31,016 nucleotides of DNA, from NCBI GenBank assembly GCA_036003845.1, contig DASYRX010000384.1:1-31016 (forward strand), written 5' to 3'. This document shows, one piece after another, positions 24,391 to 31,016 of the stretch. Below the pieces are notes generated by a model. The model was given only the letters and a program-made list of their open reading frames with translations. It was not told the DNA's origin and searched no databases. The first letter of the stretch is position 1. Each line of letters opens with the position of its first letter. This DNA comes from DASYRX01 sp036003845 (GTDB lineage Bacteria; Gemmatimonadota; Gemmatimonadetes; Gemmatimonadales; Gemmatimonadaceae). The position numbers were made by a program, and so were the translations under genes.

Positions 24391-26169
24391 CTACGGTATC
24401 GTGATTTGCACCGTCTTGCTGTTCGTCAAACCGCCGTTGTCCGTGACTGTCAACGTCACTGACGGAGTCGAGCCCTTCGGGAATGGATACGTTGCGGTCA
24501 CGCCCGTCTTACTCGGCTTGTTCGGTGCCGACCAGACGTACGACACGATGGTGCCATCGTCGGTCGAGGTTGAGCCGTTGAACGTGCAGTCGCTTCCCGA
24601 GCCGTCTGCGCGCGGCACGCAGTTGTAGGTGAAGTTCGCCACGGGCGGCTGATTAGTCGGCGGCGGCGATCCCCCGGTGTTGATCTGCTGCGTCTTGGAG
24701 CCGGTGCCGCCCGCGTTGTCAGTCACCGTCAGCGTCACGGACGGCGTGGAGCCGTTCGGGAACGGATAGGTAATGATGGAGCCGGTCTTGACCTGCCGAT
24801 TCGGGCTGCTCCATGACCAACCCACGACCGTGCCGTCAGGGTCCGTCGAGGTGGTGCCATTGAACGTGCAGTCCACGCCCGTTCCATCTGCCTTCGGCAC
24901 GCAGTTGTACGTGAAGTTCGCAGTCGGATTTTGGTTCGTCGGCGGCGGTGCACCACCGATGAAGCCCATATAGAGCAGGCGGTTCGGGCTGCCGGCGCCA
25001 GGATTACCGACAACGTTCATCGTGGCGTTCGTCGTCAACGCGCTCGCCACCTGGGTGGCGGTCGCGGAAGGATTGAATGAGCGATAGAGGGCGGCCGCGC
25101 CAGCAACGTGCGGTGACGCCATCGACGTACCGCTGATCGTGTTGGTGGCGGTGTTGCTTGTGTTCCAGTCTGACGTGATGCCTTGGCCAGGTGCGAAGAT
25201 GTCGACGCACGTCCCGAAGTTGGAGAACGTCGTGCGGGCATCGGTTTGTGTGGTCGCGCCCGTCGTGAGGGCGTTGGCAGCTCTCGCGGGTGACACCGTG
25301 CACGCGTCGACGCCAACGCCGAAGGCGTTCCCGTTACCAGCCGCAACCGCCGAAACCACTCCGGCCGCAACCATGGCGTTGGTCGCGTTATCGATCGAGG
25401 TCGAAGCACCGCCGCCGAGGCTCATGTTGCTGACTGCGGGCTGAATGGCGTTCGTGGTCACCCAATTGATGCCATTGACGACTCCCGTTGTGGTTCCCGA
25501 ACCAGAACAATCGAGAACGCGGACCGGATGCATGGTGGCGGTCTTCATGATTCCGTACGTCGTACCGCCAGCGGTCCCGGAGACGTGCGTGCCATGACCG
25601 TTACAGTCATTGGCGTTGCCACCAGCCGTCACTGCATCGAATCCAGTCCCGATGCGCCCAGTAAAGTCGCTATGGGTTAGGCGGATCCCGGTATCGATGA
25701 TGTAGATGTGTACTGCAGCACCGCCGGTTGGATACGTAAAGGAGCTGTTAAGTGGCAGGTTGCGCTGATCGATGCGGTCGAGGCCCCAAGATGGACTCGG
25801 GGACTGTGTCGCAATCGCGCGGTAAACCTGCGATGCCTCGACATACTCTACAGCAGGATTCGCTCGAAGCGCCGCGATTGCTTTGGCGTCGGCATGAACT
25901 GCGAACCCGTTGAGAGCCGCGCCGTAGACAGCAATGACTCGCGCGCCCGCTGCGGTGGCCATGTTCGCCGCAGTTGCCGACAGCTGATTGGCACTGACGT
26001 GCGACGTGCGCAAAGCAACGATGTACTCGTTCGGAACAAGTTCGGTTTGGACGTTCGCGCTGATGTCGGCGATTGGCGCGAGTCGCGCCGATCCCGTCGG
26101 CGTAATCGGATCGGAACATGCGGTGAGAGCTGCGCTCGCTACCGCAAGAAAGGCCAACTTCCTGTGCAC
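24391..26169 (-). CDS. S8 subtilisin-like serine protease lipoprotein with two PKD repeats
   Basis: The 592-residue protein has a lipobox (LTAC, Cys18), an I9-type propeptide (about 43-118, with ALNGFAVHADAKAIAALR), and a proteinase K-like S8 domain. The triad is Asp159 (IIDTG), His192 (NGHGTHVSG) and Ser349 (SGTSMASPH). Two PKD-like domains follow (408-497 and 502-590). It should be anchored in a membrane, auto-cleave its propeptide and digest proteins outside the cytoplasm. The start is GTG with a GGAGG site a few bases upstream. No exact copy of the dispersed heptamer occurs in its 1.8 kb, only one variant near 25677, unlike most large genes here. Confidence 0.95.
   Translation of the reverse strand: MHRKLAFLAVASAALTACSDPITPTGSARLAPIADISANVQTELVPNEYIVALRTSHVSANQLSATAANMATAAGARVIAVYGAALNGFAVHADAKAIAALRANPAVEYVEASQVYRAIATQSPSPSWGLDRIDQRNLPLNSSFTYPTGGAAVHIYIIDTGIRLTHSDFTGRIGTGFDAVTAGGNANDCNGHGTHVSGTAGGTTYGIMKTATMHPVRVLDCSGSGTTTGVVNGINWVTTNAIQPAVSNMSLGGGASTSIDNATNAMVAAGVVSAVAAGNGNAFGVGVDACTVSPARAANALTTGATTQTDARTTFSNFGTCVDIFAPGQGITSDWNTSNTATNTISGTSMASPHVAGAAALYRSFNPSATATQVASALTTNATMNVVGNPGAGSPNRLLYMGFIGGAPPPTNQNPTANFTYNCVPKADGTGVDCTFNGTTSTDPDGTVVGWSWSSPNRQVKTGSIITYPFPNGSTPSVTLTVTDNAGGTGSKTQQINTGGSPPPTNQPPVANFTYNCVPRADGSGSDCTFNGSTSTDDGTIVSYVWSAPNKPSKTGVTATYPFPKGSTPSVTLTVTDNGGLTNSKTVQITIP
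24400..24948 (-). repeat. Tandem duplication encoding two PKD domains
   Basis: Units at 24679-24948 and 24400-24666 encode near-identical 90-residue domains sharing FTYNCVP, DCTFNG, STPSVTLTVTDN and a paired-cysteine pattern. The DNA is also clearly similar between units, so the duplication is fairly recent or kept similar by recombination. Confidence 0.88.
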
Positions 26170-26819
26170 GGTGCCTCCGGGGGATGGGAGGGAGGGAAAG
26201 ATGAATCGTGGGCGATGTCGTTAGGCCAGCGATCGCGCGGCGAGGAGACGCCCAACCAAGACGCGGCAAATTAAATGGGCCCTCTCGAGTGCGCTAGCCA
26301 CAATCGTGACTGATAGTTAGGCGCTCGCGCTGCCCGCTCTGAAGCGGCCACGGCCATAATGTGCAATGGCTCGACATGTGGCATTTGCGCTGCATGTTTA
26401 ATCACCGCGGATCACAATCCACGCGATCCGCGTTCCTCGTTAGGCGTCGCCCGCCGATTGTCGGCGCGCGAAACAACGGCGGCTGAAAAGGCAATTCGTG
26501 TACCCAGTGATCGCGCCGCGATTCGAAGGCTCGCGTTTGCGCGTCGGCGAGGGCGCGATCGCGGCCCTGCAAGTCCATGCGTTTCCGTCGCTCGGAGCAG
26601 GCGCTGTCTCATCGGCTGCGGGGCGCTGCAGGCCCGCAATGCTAAGAGAATCCCAATGAAACAGCGCTGGACTTGATGCTTGCAGCGAGTGACTCCATTA
26701 AGATCCAACGCGTCCTAGCGCCGGACTCCAAGCGGTCGTATCGTGTTGGCCCCCTGCCAGTCTCCTCCCACCGTACCTCTCCGATGCCCGGCGCCCGATT
26801 CAAGGCTCGCTACTCGCGC
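26170..26819. other. Long intergenic region with inverted repeat and heptamers
   Basis: I see no confident gene here. It holds the leader of the protease gene, heptamers at 26219 and 26438, a variant at 26315, and an 8-base perfect palindrome CGCGGATC/GATCCGCG (26406-26413 and 26425-26432) with an 11-base loop. The palindrome resembles the CGCGGAT-type words near 20880. Weak -35/-10-like hexamers (TTGATG near 26673 and CATTAA near 26696) could drive the next gene. Open frames on both strands here lack codon bias or motifs. Confidence 0.5.
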
Positions 26820-27344
26820 ATGACGAAGAAGAATTCGAACCACTCGCCGAGCACCGATCACGACGCCGACATCACACCGGCGATGCGCGTTCGCGCACAG
26901 GCCGATCAACTGTTTCGTGCAGCCAGTGAATCCGTTCGGCAGCGCGAGCGCTATGCAAAGCTCGTCGCCAGCTCCGCTGACGACAGCGAGCTCGAATCGA
27001 CGCTGCGTCTCGCGTCGTTATGCGATGAGCTATTGGGCCACGCGGCGCAGTCATACGAAGATGCTGCAACGTCGGACGATGGAGCCGCCGATGAACCGTG
27101 GCGGCACACAGCCAATTCTCTCTGGATCGCCAGCCGCGAATACGCGCGGCGTCACCATGAGGTGAATGAAAGCTCGCGCAAACTTGGCCAGCATTCACCG
27201 AGCAAATTGACCGAACTGGCGCTGCAGTACGACCTCGAAGCTTCAGCCCTCCTCGCGCTCGATCACGCACTCTCCGCGTACCGCAAGCATTGCCCGGACG
27301 CGGATTGCTCGGGCCAGTCAGCGAAACGCGCCCGCGCGAGCTGA
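26820..27344 (+). CDS. Hypothetical helical protein, 174 aa
   Basis: I do not recognise the family. From the ATG at 26820 the product has a polar start (MTKKNSNHSPSTDHDAD), then long predicted helices rich in Ala, Arg, Glu and Leu, with aromatic clusters such as NSLWIASREYARRHHE. It ends in a basic tail. There is no signal peptide or membrane segment. An earlier in-frame ATG at 26673 would add 49 residues that look non-coding, so I prefer the internal start. It contains no exact heptamer, only CGTTATG at 27017, which gives a TTA codon. It may form a four-helix bundle; no function is proposed. Confidence 0.6.
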   Translation: MTKKNSNHSPSTDHDADITPAMRVRAQADQLFRAASESVRQRERYAKLVASSADDSELESTLRLASLCDELLGHAAQSYEDAATSDDGAADEPWRHTANSLWIASREYARRHHEVNESSRKLGQHSPSKLTELALQYDLEASALLALDHALSAYRKHCPDADCSGQSAKRARAS

Positions 27345-27482
27345 ACTTCTGCAGGTCAGCGCCGCGACCCAAGGCGCTTTTAGTATGCGACAGATGTAAC
27401 CAGCGGAACCTCGTACGCGCACGTAGGTAGCCAAGGGAGCCCTCGCCGCGCGAAACTACGCGCGCACCCTTCGGAGAAGAGT

Positions 27483-29792
27483 TTGGACGCGCTGCGCGAG
27501 TTTCTGTTCAAGTATCCGCCGTATCTTTTTCAACAGGGGACATTCGGGTTTTCCGGAGCGCGCCTAACGGGCATCGTCGTGCTGCTCCTGGCGCTCACTG
27601 TCCTCGCGGTGAATGTGCTGATGCTGCGCCGGCTGCGAACGAGCGGCGTCGAACTCGGTATACTCTTGGTCGGCCGCGCCGCCGCCATCCTGGTCCTGGC
27701 CTGGTGTCTCCTGCGGCCGGTGTTGGTCGTCGCATCCGCGGTTCCGTCACGCAACGTGGTCGCCGTGCTCGTCGATGACTCGCGCAGCATGCGGATCCCC
27801 GACTTCAACAACGCGCCGCGCGCTTCTTTTGTACGGCAGCACCTGTCGTCACCAGACAGCTCGCTCTATCGCGCCCTCGCCGAGCAGTTCCAGGTGCGCT
27901 TCTACCGTACGTCAGGCCGCGGCGGACGCGCAGCCCCGCTCGCCGATTCGTCGTTTGCCTCGTCGCGCTCACAGCTCGTTGACGCAGCGCTTCGCGTGGA
28001 AGACGATCTCGTTGGAACACCCGTCGCGGGCGTCTTGCTCGTTTCTGACGGCGCGGACAACGGCTCGGAGCTGGGGGACCGCGATCGCCTCATGGAACAG
28101 ATGGTCGCGCTCAAGGCGCGCGGAGTGCCGGTTTTCACGATCGGCGTTGGAACGGAGCGATTCGCGCGCGACATCGAAGTCGTGAGCGTCACGGCGCCGC
28201 GCTGGGTCCTGCGCGGCGGCAACGTGGTCGTCGAGGCCGTCGTTATGCAGCGCGGCTTCGGTGGCCGCACTGTTCCCGTGGAGGTCGAGGACGGCGGTCG
28301 GATCGTCGCGCGTGAAATGATCACGCTGCCGAGGGACGGCGAGGCTGTCACCGCGCGAGTGCGCGCACCGGCAACCGATGCAGGGGCACGCCTGCTCACC
28401 GTGCGCATTCCGCTGCAGGATGGGGAGCTGATCGACCGCAACAATGCGCGCACCGCGGTCGTCACCGTGCGCGCGCGTCGCGAGAAGATCCTTTACATCG
28501 AGGGTGAGCCGCGTCCCGAGGTCAAGTTCTTGAGGCGGGCCGTCGCCGCCGACTCGAACCTGCAGCTCGTGACGATCGTGCGTACGGCGCGCGACAAGTA
28601 TCTGCGGCTCAGCGTGGACGACAGTCTCGAGCTGGCGGCCGGATTCCCGCGTACTCGAGAAGAGCTGTTCAAGTACCGCGCTGTCGTGTTAGGCAGCATC
28701 GAGGCGTCGGCCTTCACGCTGGATCAGCTGCGCATGCTCGCCGATTTCGTGAGCGAGCGTGGCGGCGGACTCATCGCGTTAGGCGGCCGCTCGTCGTTCG
28801 CCGAAGGCGGCTTTCGCGGCACGCCTTTGGACGACGTGCTTCCGCTCGAAATGGTCGGCGATCCTGGTGAACCGGACAGCACGGCACTCAGGAATGTTCG
28901 CGCGGTTCTCACCGAGGCTGGCCGTTGGCACGCGGCGGTGCAGTTGGCCGGGAGCGATTCACTGACACGCGCGCGGTGGGATACGCTCCCGCCCGTCACG
29001 ACGCTCAACCAGTTCGGCCGGCCGAAGCCAGGAGCGACAGTGCTGCTTTCGGCGCGCGACGTCGACGGCGCGGAAACGCGGCCGCTGCTCGCCGTTCAAC
29101 GATTTGGCCGCGGCCGGGCGGCGGCATTCGCGGCGCAGGACTCCTGGTTGTGGCAGATGGCAGCCGAAGTGGAGGTCGAGGACGATTCGCACGAGACGTT
29201 TTGGCGTCAGCTGTTGCGCTGGCTCGTCACCGACGTGCCCGATCGCGTGGAAGTCGTCGCGGCGGCGGATGGCGCGCAGCCTAACGAAAGCGTGCGCATC
29301 CGTTCCGAGGTCTTCGACGAGCGCTTCGTGCGCGTGAACGGTGCCAAGCTCGTGGCTGATCTCGAGGCTCCGAACGGGACGCGCACGCCATTACCGTTCG
29401 AGTGGTCGGGGGCGCGCGACGGCGAGTATGTGAGCGACGCGTTGCTCGGCGACGTCGGTGTGTACACGGTGCACGCGAGCGCGATCCTGGCCGGTCCCAA
29501 GGCGGACACGCTGCGCGCAGAGCCTATACACCTGGCGGCTGTCAGCAGCGAGCGCGAATACTTCGGTGCGGAGCGACGCTCGGCGTTGCTGCGTCAATTG
29601 GCGGAGGAGACCGGTGGTCGCTACTACGAACCTAACGAGGCGATGAACGTGGCGCGCGATCTCGCGCACAGCGCGAGCGGCGTGACTGTCGTCGAGCGCA
29701 AGGACCTCTGGGACATGCCCGTAGTGTTCCTGCTGCTCGCGCTGGCGCTCGCTGGTGAATGGGCGTATCGGCGCCGACGGGGTTTTGCATGA
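27483..29792 (+). CDS. Membrane protein with VWA and glutamine-amidotransferase-like domains
   Basis: The 769-residue protein has two N-terminal membrane segments (about 28-48 and 58-84), a von Willebrand factor A domain with the MIDAS motif D98-x-S100-x-S102, a beta-rich linker, and a class-I glutamine-amidotransferase-like domain (KILYIEGEPRPE onward, with FVSERGGGLIALGG). A third membrane segment lies near the C-terminus before RRRR. This layout is known from MoxR/DUF58/VWA operons of the cell envelope. The GAT-like domain appears to lack a nucleophile cysteine, so amidotransferase activity is doubtful. The start is TTG with a GGAGAAG site. Its stop overlaps the ATG of the next gene. Confidence 0.88.
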   Translation: MDALREFLFKYPPYLFQQGTFGFSGARLTGIVVLLLALTVLAVNVLMLRRLRTSGVELGILLVGRAAAILVLAWCLLRPVLVVASAVPSRNVVAVLVDDSRSMRIPDFNNAPRASFVRQHLSSPDSSLYRALAEQFQVRFYRTSGRGGRAAPLADSSFASSRSQLVDAALRVEDDLVGTPVAGVLLVSDGADNGSELGDRDRLMEQMVALKARGVPVFTIGVGTERFARDIEVVSVTAPRWVLRGGNVVVEAVVMQRGFGGRTVPVEVEDGGRIVAREMITLPRDGEAVTARVRAPATDAGARLLTVRIPLQDGELIDRNNARTAVVTVRARREKILYIEGEPRPEVKFLRRAVAADSNLQLVTIVRTARDKYLRLSVDDSLELAAGFPRTREELFKYRAVVLGSIEASAFTLDQLRMLADFVSERGGGLIALGGRSSFAEGGFRGTPLDDVLPLEMVGDPGEPDSTALRNVRAVLTEAGRWHAAVQLAGSDSLTRARWDTLPPVTTLNQFGRPKPGATVLLSARDVDGAETRPLLAVQRFGRGRAAAFAAQDSWLWQMAAEVEVEDDSHETFWRQLLRWLVTDVPDRVEVVAAADGAQPNESVRIRSEVFDERFVRVNGAKLVADLEAPNGTRTPLPFEWSGARDGEYVSDALLGDVGVYTVHASAILAGPKADTLRAEPIHLAAVSSEREYFGAERRSALLRQLAEETGGRYYEPNEAMNVARDLAHSASGVTVVERKDLWDMPVVFLLLALALAGEWAYRRRRGFA

Positions 29793-30847
29793 TCAGGACG
29801 CAAGCGGCGTCGAAATGGTTATGTAGTGCAGTGGCGGCACCCCTAACGTTGTTTTTAGGGGGGGCCCCCCACGCCCCAGCCCACGGCGTGTTAGCTGCGC
29901 AGGCGACGCCACGCACGTACGTCCTCATCGTGAGCGGCGTGGGCGGCGACTCCGTCCACAGCGAGCGCTTCACCCGGCTTGCGCTCGAAGCGTCCGCCGC
30001 GCTGCGCACGCGCTTCGCGATCGAAGACTCGCTCATCACGCTGCTCGCCGAACGCCCCACACAGAGTGTCAGCGGCGCGAGCGAGCGCGCGACGCGCGCG
30101 GCGGTTACGGCGGCGCTTTCGCGCGTCGCGGCTCGAGCGCAGCCTAACGAGCGAGTCCTGTTCGTCTATATCGGCCATGGCAGCGCCCAGTCTGGACGTC
30201 CGCAGCTCGCGCTGGTCGGGCCCGACCTCTCCGCCCCGGATCTCGCGGCGTTGCTCACCCCGATTCGCGCGACGACCGTCGCAGTGGTGCTCGCTGCCAG
30301 CGCGAGCGGCGACTTCGTGCGGACACTCTCCGCCCCAGGCCGTGTCATCATCACCGCCACGAAAAGCGGAGCCGAACAGAACGAATCGTTCTTCGCGGAA
30401 CACTTCGTCGCCGCGTTAGGTAGCGACGCGTCCGATGCGGACAAGGACCAACGCGTTTCTCTCCTCGAGCTTTTCACGTACGCGCGGAAGGAAGTGGCCC
30501 GCGTGTACGAGAACTCCAATCGTTTGCAAACGGAGCACGCCGTGCTCGACGACGACGGCGACGGCACTGGCCATGCCGACGCGGCAGCATCCGCTGCCGA
30601 CGGCCAGTTCGCCGCGCGCGTTGCGATTGCACGAATCGGAGCCGTCGCTGTCACGAGTGACCCGCGAGCAGCACCCTTCCTGAAAAAACGGGAAGAGCTC
30701 GAACGTGCCATCGATTCGCTGCGTACGCTGCGCGATCGCCTCTCCGCCGCGGAGTACGACAGGCGGCTCGAAGACCTGGTTGTGCAGCTGGCGCGCGTGA
30801 ACCGCGATATGCGCCAGACGCTCGCCTTGCCGCCGCGCCAACCGTGA
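29789..30847 (+). CDS. Exported C13/caspase-like pseudopeptidase with EF-hand-like loop
   Basis: From the ATG at 29789 (ATGA overlap with the previous stop) the product is 352 residues, with a signal-like hydrophobic N-terminus (8-38). YVLIVSGVGG and YIGHGSAQSG (His130) are the first half of a caspase-hemoglobinase fold. Where active members have the Cys-His-Ser-Gly motif, this protein reads A170-S171-A172-S173-G, so the nucleophile cysteine is missing. D216-x-D218-x-D220-x-R-x-S-x-x-E227 fits an EF-hand or dockerin loop, and DDDGDG near 254 adds a possible calcium site. It is probably a binding or scaffold protein, not a peptidase. The next gene begins in its stop codon. Confidence 0.82.
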   Translation: MIRTQAASKWLCSAVAAPLTLFLGGAPHAPAHGVLAAQATPRTYVLIVSGVGGDSVHSERFTRLALEASAALRTRFAIEDSLITLLAERPTQSVSGASERATRAAVTAALSRVAARAQPNERVLFVYIGHGSAQSGRPQLALVGPDLSAPDLAALLTPIRATTVAVVLAASASGDFVRTLSAPGRVIITATKSGAEQNESFFAEHFVAALGSDASDADKDQRVSLLELFTYARKEVARVYENSNRLQTEHAVLDDDGDGTGHADAAASAADGQFAARVAIARIGAVAVTSDPRAAPFLKKREELERAIDSLRTLRDRLSAAEYDRRLEDLVVQLARVNRDMRQTLALPPRQP

Positions 30848-31016
30848 GACAACGGTCCTCGCGCAGCCTACTTTTCGTCGCGGCGCTCGCCTTCGCGCCG
30901 ATCGCGGCGTGCGCGCAGACCGAATCGGGTGCGCGTGCACAGGACGATGCCTCGGCAGCCCTGCGCAGCGGCCGCTACGACGATGCGCTCTCCACGCTGG
31001 AACGCCGCCTCGCGGC
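30844..31016 (+). CDS. TPR protein, N-terminal part (cut by window end)
   Basis: A GTG at 30844 overlaps the TGA of the preceding gene (GTGA) and opens a frame to the window edge. The first 25 residues form a signal peptide (RSLLFVAALAFAPIAACAQ, perhaps with a lipobox AAC). After a short spacer comes AALRSGRYDDALSTLERRLA, the first helix pair of a tetratricopeptide repeat. It is the third gene of the VWA operon, where TPR proteins are usual partners. The rest of the gene lies outside the window. Confidence 0.8.
   Translation, partial: MRQRSSRSLLFVAALAFAPIAACAQTESGARAQDDASAALRSGRYDDALSTLERRLA

Noticed and set aside
26673..26819. 49-residue N-terminal extension of the 174-residue orphan
   Set aside because: Composition looks non-coding and includes possible promoter hexamers; the internal ATG is more natural.

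Overview
The window looks like a chromosomal segment of a GC-rich bacterium, most likely a member of the Gemmatimonadota. The grounds are the high GC, the frequent GTG and TTG starts, and the mix of large secreted proteins: an S9 peptidase, a sortilin-like Asp-box protein, a TonB receptor with a carboxypeptidase-regulatory N-terminus, and a Ser/Thr kinase-TPR protein. The phylum call is an inference from gene content. No rRNA or marker gene is present to confirm it.

Left part (1-9.0 kb): the tail of an unknown gene, a gene-poor stretch, a 1-Cys peroxiredoxin, a methyltransferase and a shortened GxxExxY protein. These are followed by a tightly overlapping minus-strand operon (Gfo/Idh/MocA oxidoreductase, NAD-dependent epimerase, GT4 glycosyltransferase), probably for a surface sugar polymer. 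Then come a helical orphan protein and an Ada/AraC/AlkA DNA-repair fusion whose glycosylase domain seems to lack its catalytic aspartate. Middle (9.0-15.7 kb): a DUF4440-like exported protein, an initiator and an elongator-type tRNA-Met each followed by a terminator, a long inverted repeat, the S9 peptidase and the kinase-TPR protein.

Right part (15.7-31 kb): a minus-strand unit of a small Cys/His-rich exported protein, a TonB receptor and a lipoprotein with a CPCC motif, which I propose handles a metal. Next are an overlapping GNAT-monooxygenase pair, the sortilin-like protein and a subtilisin-type lipoprotein with two PKD repeats. After an orphan protein, a translationally coupled plus-strand operon closes the window: a VWA membrane protein, a C13/caspase-like pseudopeptidase and a TPR protein cut by the window edge.

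The most striking signal belongs to no single gene. The heptamer CCTAACG/CGTTAGG (usually GCCTAACG) occurs about 52 times by eye, roughly once per 600 bases, on both strands. About 4 are expected from base composition. It sits in coding regions in every reading frame, forces rare leucine (TTA, CTA) and arginine (AGG) codons, supplies the stop codon of four genes, and is nearly absent from a few genes. This suggests a DNA-level function comparable in pattern to uptake sequences or HIP1.
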